Shown here piece after piece: positions 1 through 8,577 of a stretch of 64,000 nucleotides of DNA. This stretch comes from Micromonospora nigra. GTDB taxonomy: Bacteria > Actinomycetota > Actinomycetes > Mycobacteriales > Micromonosporaceae. Every line of letters starts with the position of its first letter. The stretch's first letter is position 1. The stretch is from assembly GCF_900091585.1 (NCBI RefSeq), contig NZ_FMHT01000003.1, positions 1,907,501-1,971,500 on the forward strand, read 5' to 3'. The notes below the pieces were generated by a model. That model saw only the letters and a list, made by a program, of their open reading frames with translations. It did no database searches and was not told the origin of the DNA. A program made the position numbers and the translations under genes.

Positions 1-1
1 C

Positions 2-1198
2 GACAGCTACGACACGGTGGCGGCGTCCAGCCGGATCGAGGGCCGACCCAGCGCCACCAACCCGCGCAAGGTCGAGGCGGCGCTCGGTGCCTTCGAGGCG
101 AACGTGGACACCGCGGAACTGGCCAGCCGGCTGCGGGTCAGCCGCTCGGCGCGGGTCACCCCGCTGATGTTCGAGTACGACCTGATCGACCGCGCCCGCG
201 CCCAGCGTCGGCACCTGGTGCTTCCCGAGGGCACCGAGGAGCGGATCCTGCGCGCGGCCGAGATCCTGCTGCGCCGGGGCGTGGCCGACCTGACCCTGCT
301 CGGCCGGCCCGACGACGTGGCCCGGCGCACCCGGGAACTGGGCGTGGACATCGGCGCGGCCCGGGTGGTCGACCCGGCGACCAGCGAGTGGCGCGACGGG
401 TTCGCCGAGGCGTACGCGAAGCTGCGCGCCCACCGTGGCGTCACCGCCGAACTGGCGCACGACATCGTGGCCCAGCCGAACTACTTCGGCACGATGATGG
501 TGCAGGCCGGCCGCGCCGACGGGATGGTCTCCGGAGCCACCCACACCACCGCCGCCACCATCCGACCCGCGTTCGAGATCATCCGCACGGTGCCGGGGCT
601 CTCGGTGGCCTCCAGCGTGTTCTTCATGCTGCTCGCCGACCGGGTGCTGGTCTACGGCGACTGCGCGGTCAACCCCGACCCGGACGCCGCCCAGCTCGCC
701 GACATCGCGACCTCCTCGGCCGACACCGCCGCCCGGTTCGGCATCGAGACACGGGTGGCGATGCTGTCGTACTCGACCGGCAGTTCGGGGGCGGGGGCCG
801 ACGTGGAGAAGGTGGCGGCGGCAACCGCGCTGGTTCGCGAGCGCCGGCCCGACCTGCTGGTGGAGGGCCCGATCCAGTACGACGCGGCGATCGACCCGGC
901 GGTGGCGGCGACGAAGCTGCCGGGCAGCCCCGTGGCGGGACGGGCGACGGTGTTCATCTTCCCCGACCTGAACACCGGCAACAACACCTACAAGGCGGTG
1001 CAGCGCTCCGCCGGGGCGGTGGCCGTCGGCCCGGTCATGCAGGGCCTGCGCCGCCCCGTCAACGACCTCTCCCGGGGAGCCACCGTGCCCGACATCGTCA
1101 ACACCGTGGCGATCACCGCCATCCAGGCCGCCGGCCAACCGGCGACATCCACCGACATCCAGGCCGCCGGCCAGCCGGCGCGGGGGGTGGTGGAGTGA
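2..1198 (+). CDS. pta: Phosphate acetyltransferase, 5'-truncated by window edge
   Basis: Converts acetyl-CoA and phosphate to acetyl phosphate in the cytosol, the partner step to AckA. The frame is open from base 2, so the gene starts outside the window; about 398 residues are visible, against roughly 700 for the long actinobacterial form with N-terminal P-loop and DRTGG domains. The visible part holds the end of the middle region (NPRKVEAALG) and a full PTA_PTB domain from VTPLMFEYDL, with DGMVSGATHTTAA and FPDLNTGNNTY as in known Pta. The extreme C-terminus carries a small in-frame duplication (AIQAAGQPA then DIQAAGQPA). The stop TGA overlaps the ackA GTG start by four bases, so the two are probably translationally coupled. 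The identification is firm. Confidence 0.95.
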   Translation, partial: DSYDTVAASSRIEGRPSATNPRKVEAALGAFEANVDTAELASRLRVSRSARVTPLMFEYDLIDRARAQRRHLVLPEGTEERILRAAEILLRRGVADLTLLGRPDDVARRTRELGVDIGAARVVDPATSEWRDGFAEAYAKLRAHRGVTAELAHDIVAQPNYFGTMMVQAGRADGMVSGATHTTAATIRPAFEIIRTVPGLSVASSVFFMLLADRVLVYGDCAVNPDPDAAQLADIATSSADTAARFGIETRVAMLSYSTGSSGAGADVEKVAAATALVRERRPDLLVEGPIQYDAAIDPAVAATKLPGSPVAGRATVFIFPDLNTGNNTYKAVQRSAGAVAVGPVMQGLRRPVNDLSRGATVPDIVNTVAITAIQAAGQPATSTDIQAAGQPARGVVE

Positions 1199-2313
1199 GC
1201 CGGGTGCTGGTGCTCAACTGCGGATCGTCGTCGGTCAAGTGGCGGCTCTACGACGACGACCGGATCGTCGACCGGGGCACCGTCGAGCGGGTCGGAGAGC
1301 CCGGCGGCGGGCCGGCGGACCACGAGACGGCGGTACGGCGGATCATCGACGGGCTGGATCTGGGCGGCCTCGTCGCCGTGGGGCACCGGGTGGTGCACGG
1401 CGGTCAGCGGTTCACCGCGCCGGTGCTGGTCGACGACGCGGTGCTGGCCGCCATCGGCGACCTGGTGCCGTTGGCGCCGCTGCACAATCCGGCGAACCTG
1501 GCCGGCATCGCGGTGGCCCGCCAGGCGCTGCCCGACGTGCCGCAGGTCGCGGTGTTCGACACCGCGTTCCACCACACCCTGCCCGAGGCCGCGGCGACCT
1601 ACGCGATCGACCGGGACACCGCCCAGCGCTACGGCATCCGGCGGTACGGCTTCCACGGCACCTCCCACGCGTACGTCTCGCGGCGCACCGCCGAGCTGCT
1701 CGGCCGGCCGTACGGGCAGGTGAACACCATCACCCTGCACCTGGGCAACGGCGCCAGCGCCTGCGCGGTGGCCGGGGGGCGCAGCGTGGCCACCTCGATG
1801 GGCATGTCCCCGCTGGAGGGGCTGGTGATGGGCACCCGCAGCGGCGACCTGGATCCGACGATCGTGTTCCACCTGCGCCGCGAAGGCGGGCTCGGCGTCG
1901 ACGAGATCGACGACCTGCTCAACCACCGCAGTGGCCTGTTCGGGCTGAGCGGCGACAACGACATGCGTGAGGTGCTGGCCCGGCGGGCGGCCGGGGACGG
2001 GGCGGCGGCGCTGGCCTTCGACGTCTACTGCCGGCGGATCACCAGCTACGTGGGGGCGTACTACGCGTTGCTCGGCCGGGTGGACGCGGTCACCTTCACG
2101 GCGGGGGTCGGGGAGCACGCCGCGCCGGTGCGGGAGGCGGCCCTGGCCGGGCTGGAACGGCTCGGCGTCGTCGTGGACCCGCAACGCAACGCGGGCGACG
2201 GTGACCGGTTCATCTCCCCCGAGGGGTCGGAGGTGGCCGTGTGCGTCATCGGCACCGACGAGGAACGCGAGATCGCCCGGGAGGCCCGGGCCGTGGTGGC
2301 AGCCGCCGGCTGA
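1195..2313 (+). CDS. ackA: Acetate kinase
   Basis: Interconverts acetyl phosphate plus ADP and acetate plus ATP; with pta it forms the acetate node. It has 372 residues, close to the usual 390-400. Family motifs run in order: VLNCGSSSVKW at the N-terminus, GHRVVHGG near residue 62, FDTAFHHTLP near 122, GFHGTSHAYV near 155, LGNGASACAV near 183, GTRSGDLDP, and FTAGVGEHAAPVR near the C-terminus. The GTG at 1195 is chosen because it places the NCGSSS motif correctly and overlaps the pta stop as GTGA. The frame stays open far upstream inside pta, but that is a shadow. No terminator is obvious in the short gap that follows. Confidence 0.96.
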   Translation: MSRVLVLNCGSSSVKWRLYDDDRIVDRGTVERVGEPGGGPADHETAVRRIIDGLDLGGLVAVGHRVVHGGQRFTAPVLVDDAVLAAIGDLVPLAPLHNPANLAGIAVARQALPDVPQVAVFDTAFHHTLPEAAATYAIDRDTAQRYGIRRYGFHGTSHAYVSRRTAELLGRPYGQVNTITLHLGNGASACAVAGGRSVATSMGMSPLEGLVMGTRSGDLDPTIVFHLRREGGLGVDEIDDLLNHRSGLFGLSGDNDMREVLARRAAGDGAAALAFDVYCRRITSYVGAYYALLGRVDAVTFTAGVGEHAAPVREAALAGLERLGVVVDPQRNAGDGDRFISPEGSEVAVCVIGTDEEREIAREARAVVAAAG

Positions 2314-2372
2314 CGCGGCCCGATCACCGGGGCGGGGCACGGTGGCCGGGCGGGCGGGGCACAATCGGAACC

Positions 2373-3332
2373 ATGCCGCGTCGCGTCACCCCCGCCCTGC
2401 TCGTCAGCGCCCTGCTCGCCGCCGGTCTGGTCGGCTGCTCCACGGAAGGCCCACCCGCTGCCCGGGTCGACCCGCCAGCCCCGCAGGCGACCACCCCGGC
2501 GCCGGCGGCATCCGCCGGCAGCGCCCCCGGAAGGTCGTTCGCGGTCGGCGTACGCCAGCTCGAACTCACCCGGGAGGACCGTCCGCTGCCCGTGACGGTC
2601 TGGTACCCGGCCGGCGGGAAGGCCGGCGGTGAGGCACGCCGATCGGCGGCGGTGGCGCGCGGGTCGTTCCCGGTGGTGATGTTCAGCCACGGGCTGGGTG
2701 GCCGGCCGGCGGACTACGAGGCCCTGCTCACCCGCTGGGCGGCGGCGGGTTTCGTGGTGGCCGCACCGACCTTCCCGCGCACCTCCTCCGGCGGCGACGG
2801 CCACGTGCTCGACGTGCTGAACCAGCCGGCCGACGTGTCGCACGTGCTGACCCGGGTGCTGTCGCTCGACACGAAGGCGGGTGACCCGCTCAACGGCCGG
2901 CTCGACACCGAGCGGGTGGCGGCGGCCGGGCACTCGGCCGGCGGGGTGACCACCATCGGGCTGTTCACCACGGGCCGGGACGAGCGGTTGGACGCGGGGG
3001 TCGTCTTCGCGGGCACCGCCCTCGGGGTGGGCACCGCCTTCGCGGGTGCCGCCGCCCCGCAGCTGTTCGTGCACGGCGAGGCCGACGAGGTGGTCGAGTA
3101 CGCGGCCGGCAGGGCCGTGTACGACAAGGTGCCCTGGCCCAAGGCCATGCTCAGCCTGCCCAGGGGCGACCACGGGCGGGGGCTGCTCGGCGACGGCGTG
3201 TCACTGCGGGTGGTCTCGGACACCACGGTCGAGTTCCTGCGCTGGACACTCTACGGCGACGAGGCCGCCAAGCGGCGACTCGCCGAGGACACCACGCGCG
3301 ACGACGTCGCCACCTTCGACAACCGCCTCTGA
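2373..3332 (+). CDS. Alpha/beta-hydrolase lipoprotein
   Basis: Predicted exported, membrane-anchored esterase or lipase of 319 residues. A signal peptide covers residues 1-21 and the lipobox LVGC puts the lipidated cysteine at residue 22; a low-complexity Pro/Ala linker follows. The hydrolase domain starts near residue 50 and shows FSHGLGG (oxyanion-hole region), the nucleophile elbow GHSAGG, and a late GDHGRG that probably carries the catalytic His, resembling dienelactone hydrolase/PAF-acetylhydrolase-like proteins. The substrate cannot be told. It stands alone after ackA and is followed by a strong hairpin shared with the converging oxidoreductase gene. Confidence 0.85.
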   Translation: MPRRVTPALLVSALLAAGLVGCSTEGPPAARVDPPAPQATTPAPAASAGSAPGRSFAVGVRQLELTREDRPLPVTVWYPAGGKAGGEARRSAAVARGSFPVVMFSHGLGGRPADYEALLTRWAAAGFVVAAPTFPRTSSGGDGHVLDVLNQPADVSHVLTRVLSLDTKAGDPLNGRLDTERVAAAGHSAGGVTTIGLFTTGRDERLDAGVVFAGTALGVGTAFAGAAAPQLFVHGEADEVVEYAAGRAVYDKVPWPKAMLSLPRGDHGRGLLGDGVSLRVVSDTTVEFLRWTLYGDEAAKRRLAEDTTRDDVATFDNRL

Positions 3333-3352
3333 GCGGGAGACCCGCCCCCGGC

Positions 3353-3388
3353 CCGGTGCCGGCCCTCGACCGGGCGGGCCGGCACCGG
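3353..3388. terminator. Bidirectional hairpin terminator
   Basis: A 13-bp stem (3353-3365 with 3376-3388) and a 10-base loop lie between two converging genes, a position that fits termination from both sides. There is no U-tract, as is common in very GC-rich actinobacteria. Confidence 0.6.
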
Positions 3389-3403
3389 CCCCGACCGGTC
3401 GGG

Positions 3404-4357
3404 TCAGGCTGTGTGGTCGACGACGACCTTGCCGAAGACGTCCCCCGAGTGCAGGCGCGTGAACGCCTCCGTCACCCGGCTGAACGGCACCACGCTGTCC
3501 ACCACCGGGCGCAGGCCCCGCTCGGCGCAGAACGCGAGCAGCTCGGTCAGTTCGGCCGGGGTGCCCATCGAGGTGCCCAGGATCTCCAGCTGCATGGCGA
3601 AGACGCGACGCAGGTTGACCGCCGGCTCGTGCCCGGAGGTGGCGCCGGAGACGACGATCCGGGCCATCGGGGCGGCCGACTTCAGCGAGTGGTCGAAGGT
3701 GGCCGCCCCGACCGTCTCGACCACCACGTCCACCCGCTCCGGCAGCCGCGCCCCGGGCTCCAGCGCGGTGGCCCCGAGCGCGGCGATCCGCTCCCGCTTG
3801 GCGGCGTCGCGGCTGGTCGCGTACACCCGTTTGCCCATCGCGACGGCGAGGGCGACGGCGGCCGTGGCCACGCCACCGCCCGCACCCTGGACGAGCACGG
3901 CGTCGGCCTCGGCCACCCGCCCCTTGGTGGTGAGCATCCGCCACGCGGTCAGCCACGCCGTGGGCAGGCAGGCCGCGTCGGCCGGCGTGAGGCCCGCCGG
4001 CAGCGGCAGCAGGTTCGACCGGGGTACGGCCACCCGCTCGGCGAGCGTGCCGGGGAAGTGCTCGGAGAGGATGGACACGCCGCGCGGGTCGCCCGGGGTG
4101 ACGACCACCGGGTAGACGACCACCTCGTTGCCGTCCGGGTCGACCCCGGCGGCGTCGCAGCCGAGGATCATCGGCAACTGGTCGGCGCGGAGCCCGACCC
4201 CGCGCAGTGACCACAGGTCGTGGTGGTTGAGCGAGCTTGCGGTGACCTGCACGGTCACCCAGTCGTCGTCCGGGTGGACGGGCTCGGGCCGGTCACCGAC
4301 GGTGAGGGCGGCGAGCGGGTCGGTGTCGTCGAATCGGGAGGCGAAGGCGGCACGCAT
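3404..4357 (-). CDS. Quinone-oxidoreductase-like MDR family dehydrogenase
   Basis: Medium-chain reductase of about 317 residues. An N-terminal GroES-like fold (SSLNHHDLWSLRG, LGCDAAGVDPDG) is followed by a Rossmann domain with VQGAGGGVATAAV near residues 140-155. The catalytic and structural zinc cysteines of true alcohol dehydrogenases are not seen, so an NADPH-dependent quinone or enone reductase is more likely than an alcohol dehydrogenase. I start at ATG 4357 (MRAAFAS); a GTG at 4366 would add three residues. It lies downstream of the malic enzyme gene on the same strand but behind a hairpin, so it is probably transcribed separately. Substrate unknown. Confidence 0.87.
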   Translation of the reverse strand: MRAAFASRFDDTDPLAALTVGDRPEPVHPDDDWVTVQVTASSLNHHDLWSLRGVGLRADQLPMILGCDAAGVDPDGNEVVVYPVVVTPGDPRGVSILSEHFPGTLAERVAVPRSNLLPLPAGLTPADAACLPTAWLTAWRMLTTKGRVAEADAVLVQGAGGGVATAAVALAVAMGKRVYATSRDAAKRERIAALGATALEPGARLPERVDVVVETVGAATFDHSLKSAAPMARIVVSGATSGHEPAVNLRRVFAMQLEILGTSMGTPAELTELLAFCAERGLRPVVDSVVPFSRVTEAFTRLHSGDVFGKVVVDHTA

Positions 4358-4444
4358 GATCGGCACCGTAACAAGCTGAGCGGTCGTTCAGAAGGGTTCC
4401 GACGCGCGTCACGCCCCCGGACGGTGGCCGGCGGCCCGACCGTC

Positions 4445-4478
4445 CCGGGGCTGGTCCGTGCACCGGAACCAGCCCCGG
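4445..4478 (-). terminator. Hairpin downstream of malic enzyme
   Basis: An 11-bp perfect stem (4445-4455 with 4468-4478) and 12-base loop sit just past the malic enzyme stop codon in the direction of its transcription, so they most likely end that transcript. No T-run follows. Confidence 0.55.
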
Positions 4479-4490
4479 AACCGGCCGGGC

Positions 4491-5669
4491 TCAGGCGCGG
4501 GCGACGCCGTCGCGGCGGGCGGCCTCGGCGACCGCCGCGGTCACGGCCGGCGCGACCCGCGGGTCCAGTGGCGAGGGCACGATCGCGTCCGCCGTCAGCG
4601 CCTCGGCGACCACGGAGGCGATGGCATCGGCGGCGGCCACCTTCATGCCCTCGGTGATCCGGGTGGCACGGGCGTCCAGCGCGCCCCGGAACACGCCGGG
4701 GAAGGCCAGCACGTTGTTGATCTGGTTGGGGTAGTCGCTGCGGCCGGTGGCGACCACCGCGACGTGCCGGGCGGCCACCTCGGGATGCACCTCGGGGGTG
4801 GGGTTCGCCAACGCGAAGACGATGCCGCCGGGGGCCATGCCGGCCACCGCGTCCTCCGGGATCTGCCCGCCCGAGACGCCGATCAGCACGTCCGCGCCGC
4901 GCAGCGCCTCGGTCATGTCACCCTGGCGGCCGTCGGCGTTGGTCAGCTCCGCCAGGTCGGCCTTGGTGCCGGTGAGGCCGTCGCGGTGCCGCCCGAGGAT
5001 GCCCCGGGAGTCGCAGACCACCACCTGGTCGGGGTTCACTCCCCCGGCCACCAGCATCTTCGTCACGGCCACGCCGGCCGCGCCGGCCCCGCTGACGGCC
5101 ACCCGCAGGTCGCCCAGTTTCCGGTCGAGCAGGGTCGCGGCGTTGCGCAGGGCGGCGAGCACCACGATCGCGGTGCCGTGCTGGTCGTCGTGGAAGATCG
5201 GGATGTCGAGTTCCTCGTCGAGCCGGCGCTCCACCTCGAAGCAGCGCGGGGCGCTGATGTCCTCCAGGTTGATCCCGCCGAACGAGGGCGCCAGCGCCTT
5301 CACCACCGCGACGATCTCGTCCACGTCCTGCGTGTCCAGGCAGACCGGTACCGCGTCGACCCCGCCGAACTGCTTGAACAGCACGGCCTTGCCCTCCATC
5401 ACGGGCAACGCGGCACGCGGGCCGATGTTGCCCAGCCCGAGCACGGCGGAGCCGTCGGTGACGACGGCGACGGTGTGCGACACCCACGTGTAGTCGGCGG
5501 TGAGGCTCTCGTCGGCGGCGATGGCCTCGCAGACCCGGGCCACGCCGGGGGTGTACGCGAGGGACAGGTCTTCCCGGCTGGTGAGCGGGACCGTCGAGGT
5601 GACGGCCATCTTGCCGCCCCGGTGCAGCCGGAAGACGGGATCAGCGGGGTCCACGGTGGACGGTGACAT
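4491..5669 (-). CDS. NAD(P)-dependent malic enzyme
   Basis: Oxidative decarboxylation of malate to pyruvate, linking the TCA cycle to pyruvate and acetyl-CoA. It has 392 residues, the length of the short bacterial malic enzymes without a phosphotransacetylase-like tail. Visible motifs are LSLAYTPGVARVCEAI with the active-site Tyr, VTDGSAVLGLGNIGPRAALP, KQFGGVDAVPVCLDT, FHDDQHGTA and the dinucleotide fold VAVSGAGAAGVA; ALANPTPEV and SDYPNQINNV are typical of the family. Start ATG 5669. Cofactor preference cannot be told from sequence alone. It appears monocistronic. Confidence 0.94.
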   Translation of the reverse strand: MSPSTVDPADPVFRLHRGGKMAVTSTVPLTSREDLSLAYTPGVARVCEAIAADESLTADYTWVSHTVAVVTDGSAVLGLGNIGPRAALPVMEGKAVLFKQFGGVDAVPVCLDTQDVDEIVAVVKALAPSFGGINLEDISAPRCFEVERRLDEELDIPIFHDDQHGTAIVVLAALRNAATLLDRKLGDLRVAVSGAGAAGVAVTKMLVAGGVNPDQVVVCDSRGILGRHRDGLTGTKADLAELTNADGRQGDMTEALRGADVLIGVSGGQIPEDAVAGMAPGGIVFALANPTPEVHPEVAARHVAVVATGRSDYPNQINNVLAFPGVFRGALDARATRITEGMKVAAADAIASVVAEALTADAIVPSPLDPRVAPAVTAAVAEAARRDGVARA

Positions 5670-5808
5670 GGTGACTCCAGGATTCGTCGAGCAACTGGAC
5701 CGGCCGGTCGGGCGCGAGGTGAGGCGGCGAGCGGCGGCGCACGGTGCGGGGGGTCACCCGGACACTTCCGAGCATAGTGTCGTGTGTGGGTCCCCGATGT
5801 GAGCAGGG

Positions 5809-6141
5809 TCATACCCGCTTCGGTCGCACCCGTCCAGGGTCGGGCCAGTAGCGGGCGACCACGCGCCCGAGCACGTCCGCCGGCCCGTACGCCCGCGAGT
5901 CGTCGGTGACCAGGTCGTTGTCGCCGCGCAGCCACCAGCCGCCGGCCTCGGGGCGTACCGCGCGCTTGACCACGAGCAGGTCCGGCCGGGCACGGAAGAC
6001 CGCCACCACCACGTCTCCGGGCCGGACCGGGCGCCCACCGGGGCGGACCAGCACGGCGTCGCCGTGGCGCAGGGTCGGCGACATCGAGGGGCCGGTCACC
6101 AGGACGGCGGTGAGTGGCCGGCGCAACCGCGGGACGGGCAT
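5809..6141 (-). CDS. sodX: Nickel-SOD maturation signal peptidase SodX
   Basis: Small S26 signal-peptidase-like protein of 110 residues that in known systems cleaves the propeptide of nickel superoxide dismutase to expose the N-terminal histidine that binds nickel. The catalytic Ser is in VTGPSMSPTLRHGD and the catalytic Lys in LLVVKRAVRPE; LRGDNDLVTDDSRAYGP is the typical downstream S26 box. No strong membrane anchor is seen, in keeping with SodX acting in the cytosol. It sits head-to-head with sodN, 85 bases apart, which makes the functional assignment much firmer than the family alone would. Start ATG 6141. Confidence 0.9.
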   Translation of the reverse strand: MPVPRLRRPLTAVLVTGPSMSPTLRHGDAVLVRPGGRPVRPGDVVVAVFRARPDLLVVKRAVRPEAGGWWLRGDNDLVTDDSRAYGPADVLGRVVARYWPDPGRVRPKRV

Positions 6142-6226
6142 CCGGTTTCACCTCCAGCCACCTCGGGGAGCACCTCCAGGAGTAATGTCGTCTTGGATCA
6201 TCGCAAACTTCCCATGGAGGATCCCG

Positions 6227-6631
6227 ATGCGACTTCCACGCATCCTTGCGCCGCGCGTGACCGCGAGCGCCCACTGCGACCTGCCCTGCGGTGTCTACGA
6301 CCCGGCACAGGCCCGGATCGAGGCCGAGTCGGTCAAAATGATCTGCGAGAAGTACCAGGCGAACAACGACCCCGAGTTCCGCACCCGCGCGATCCTGATC
6401 AAGGAGCAGCGCGCCGATCTGGTGAAGCACCACCTGTGGGTGCTGTGGACCGACTACTTCAAGCCGCCGCACTTCGAGAAGTACCCCCACCTGCACCAGT
6501 TGTTCAACGAGGCCACCAAGCTGGCGGGGGCGGCCGGCGCCAAGGGCGCGACCGACCCGACCAAGGCCGACGAACTGCTGCAGAAGATCGACGAGATCTC
6601 CAAGATCTTCTGGGAGACCAAGCAGGCGTGA
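6227..6631 (+). CDS. sodN: Nickel superoxide dismutase precursor
   Basis: Dismutates superoxide with a nickel centre, in the cytosol. It has 134 residues. A 15-residue propeptide ending TASA precedes the mature start HCDLPCGVYDPAQ, the nickel hook in which His1, Cys2 and Cys6 bind nickel; the mature chain is about 119 residues, the family size, and LWTDYFKPPHFEKYP and KIFWETK are conserved. I choose ATG 6227 because GGAGG at 6216-6220 is correctly spaced and the propeptide then has the usual length; an upstream ATG at 6185 lies in frame but lacks such a site. A long palindrome right after the stop ends the gene. Nickel-dependent regulation is likely from the family, but no operator is evident. 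Confidence 0.95.
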   Translation: MRLPRILAPRVTASAHCDLPCGVYDPAQARIEAESVKMICEKYQANNDPEFRTRAILIKEQRADLVKHHLWVLWTDYFKPPHFEKYPHLHQLFNEATKLAGAAGAKGATDPTKADELLQKIDEISKIFWETKQA

Positions 6632-6650
6632 GCCGGCCCGGCCCGGCACC

Positions 6651-6690
6651 GACCACGGCCGGCACGCCACGTGGCGTGCCGGCCGTGGTC
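6651..6690 (+). terminator. sodN terminator, perfect 40-base palindrome
   Basis: Two 20-base arms (6651-6670 and 6671-6690) are exact reverse complements, so the RNA folds into one very stable hairpin 19 bases after the sodN stop. The next gene begins 68 bases further on. Confidence 0.75.
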
Positions 6691-6758
6691 GTCACGGTGA
6701 CGGCCCCCGCCCGCCCGGCCCCCCGAGCGGGTAGAGTCCCCGACCGGGGGGATGAGCC

Positions 6759-7166
6759 GTGACTCAACTGACCGGGCAACTGATGACCGACGACGACGTG
6801 GTGCTGCTCACGGTGCCTGCCGACGGCGGATACCTCGGCGTGCTGCGCACCGCCACCGCGGGTCTCGCGGCCAGGCTGCAGTTCGCCCTCGACGAGATCG
6901 AGGATCTGCGGATCGCAGTCGACGAGGCGTGCGCCATGCTGCTCGCCATCGCCACCCGGGACGCCGAGCTGGACTGCCGGTTCGCGGTCACGGAGGACGC
7001 GTTGACGGTCGAGGTGACCGTGCCGACGGTTCGCGGCGCGACGCTGCCCGCCGAGTCGTCCTTCGCCTGGAAGGTGCTCACCGCGCTGACCACGTCGGCT
7101 GCGGCGAGCGCCACCGACGGGCGGGCGACCATCTCCCTGCTGACCCGCCGCGCCTCGGGCTGGTGA
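6759..7166 (+). CDS. RsbW-like anti-sigma regulatory ATPase
   Basis: A 135-residue protein with a GHKL-type ATP-binding fold of the RsbW/SpoIIAB class (HATPase_c_2). IEDLRIAVDEACAMLL near residues 45-60 is the N-box helix expected in serine-kinase anti-sigma factors. In known systems such proteins hold an alternative sigma factor of the SigB/SigF type and phosphorylate an anti-anti-sigma partner. No sigma factor or STAS gene is adjacent, so the partner must be elsewhere; the target is unknown. GTG 6759 is used as the start; an in-frame ATG lies eight codons on. Confidence 0.8.
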   Translation: MTQLTGQLMTDDDVVLLTVPADGGYLGVLRTATAGLAARLQFALDEIEDLRIAVDEACAMLLAIATRDAELDCRFAVTEDALTVEVTVPTVRGATLPAESSFAWKVLTALTTSAAASATDGRATISLLTRRASGW

Positions 7167-7193
7167 CGGCCCCGCCGGGGCAACGCCCCGGCG

Positions 7194-7583
7194 TCACCGC
7201 AGGCCGAAGGCCCGGGTGGTGGGCGGGCTGACCAGCAGCCAGGTGACGCCGAGGCCGAGTGCGATCAGGGGTGCGCCCAGCCAGCCCAGTCCCCCCTGGA
7301 TCATGAACCAGCCGATCGGCAGCAGCATCAGTTGAAGCACGATCGCCGGGGCCCGAGCGGCTGCCCGGCGACGCAGCAGCGCCCCGCCCAGCGCCCAGAG
7401 CGCCGCCGCCACGCCGAGCGCGAACGCGGTCACCAGCAACGCCGACGGCAGGTCGGTGGTGGTGGCGGTGAGGTCCGCCCACACCAGCCAGGCCGCGACC
7501 AGCCCCACGGCGACGGCCTCACCCCGCACCAGGCGCACGGCCCAGCGGAGCGTGACGGGAATCAGGTCGGAGTCGATGGTCAC
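7194..7583 (-). CDS. Small four-helix integral membrane protein
   Basis: Unrecognised 129-residue protein with about four hydrophobic segments: VAVGLVAAWLVWA, ALLVTAFALGVAAALWALGGALL, IVLQLMLLPIGWFMI and APLIALGLGVTWLLV. The start is set at GTG 7583 because the frame further upstream runs into the divergent lipid kinase gene at 7627 and has no hydrophobic or conserved character. Converges with the anti-sigma gene 27 bases away. Function unknown. Confidence 0.7.
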   Translation of the reverse strand: MTIDSDLIPVTLRWAVRLVRGEAVAVGLVAAWLVWADLTATTTDLPSALLVTAFALGVAAALWALGGALLRRRAAARAPAIVLQLMLLPIGWFMIQGGLGWLGAPLIALGLGVTWLLVSPPTTRAFGLR

Positions 7584-7626
7584 GGGGGCCACGATACCGG
7601 TGGGGACGCGCGGTACAGTGCCGCGC

Positions 7627-8577
7627 ATGCGCGCCGTCCTGGTGGTCAATCCGAAGGCCACCACCACCAGCGAACGCAGCCGGGACGTGCTGGTCCGGGC
7701 ACTGCGCAGTGAGGTCGATCTCTCCGTGCGGTACACCCGGCGGCGGGGTCACGCCACGACTCTGGCCCGTGAGGCGGCGCAGGAGGGCGTGGACCTGGTC
7801 GTCACCCTGGGTGGCGATGGCACGGTCAACGAGGTGGTCAACGGCCTGATGACGGCGACACCGCCGGCCGGTGCCGCCGGGGCCACGGTGGCCGAGCGGC
7901 TGCCGGCCCTGGCGACCGTGCCGGGCGGTTCGACCAACGTCTTCGCCCGCGCGCTGGGGCTGCCCCGGGAGTGGCCGGAGGGGACCAGCATGATCCTGGA
8001 GGCGCTGCGGCTGGGGCGGCACCGGACGATCGGGCTGGGTCGCGCGGACGACCGCTACTTCACCTTCTGCGCCGGGTTCGGGGTCGACGCGGCGGTGATC
8101 CACCGGGTGGAGGAGGCGCGTCGGCGCGGGCGGGTCTCCACTCCGGCGCTGTACTTCCGTTCCACCGTGGCGCAGTACTTCCTCGGCTCCGACCGGCGGC
8201 ATCCGGCGATCTCGCTGGACCGACCGGGCGAGCCGGCGGAGGAGGAGCTGGCAACGATCATCGTGCAGAACACGGCACCGTGGACGTACCTGGGCGACCG
8301 GGAGGTGAACCCGAATCCCGAGGCGTCGTTCGACCTCGGCCTCGACGTGCTGGCCCTTCGACAGCTCCGGGTTGCCAGTACGACACGCACAGTGACGCAG
8401 TTCTTCGCCCGTCAGCCCGATCCGCACGGCCGTCAGGTGCTCCGGCTGCACGACGTGGCCGAGTTCACGCTGTTCGCGCGGCGTCCGCAGGCGTTTCAGC
8501 TCGACGGCGACTATCTTGGTGAGCGGGAAAAAGTCAGATTTACCTCCGTGCCGGCCGCACTGAGAGTAATCTGCTAG
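7627..8577 (+). CDS. Diacylglycerol/sphingosine kinase-family lipid kinase
   Basis: A 316-residue DAGK_cat family protein (YegS/BmrU-like), expected to phosphorylate a lipid such as diacylglycerol at the inner membrane face. VVNPKA at the N-terminus and LVVTLGGDGTVNEVVNGL near residues 57-75 form the nucleotide-binding GGDGT loop; PGGSTNVFARALGLP and the late FQLDGDYLG are also family-typical. It starts at ATG 7627 and diverges from a small membrane protein gene 43 bases away. The true lipid substrate is unknown. It is followed by the long whiB1 upstream region. Confidence 0.9.
   Translation: MRAVLVVNPKATTTSERSRDVLVRALRSEVDLSVRYTRRRGHATTLAREAAQEGVDLVVTLGGDGTVNEVVNGLMTATPPAGAAGATVAERLPALATVPGGSTNVFARALGLPREWPEGTSMILEALRLGRHRTIGLGRADDRYFTFCAGFGVDAAVIHRVEEARRRGRVSTPALYFRSTVAQYFLGSDRRHPAISLDRPGEPAEEELATIIVQNTAPWTYLGDREVNPNPEASFDLGLDVLALRQLRVASTTRTVTQFFARQPDPHGRQVLRLHDVAEFTLFARRPQAFQLDGDYLGEREKVRFTSVPAALRVIC

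Noticed and set aside
1239..1970. A 243-codon ORF inside ackA
   Set aside because: It lies in another frame of a clearly conserved kinase gene and translates to Arg/Ala/Gly-rich sequence with no motif.
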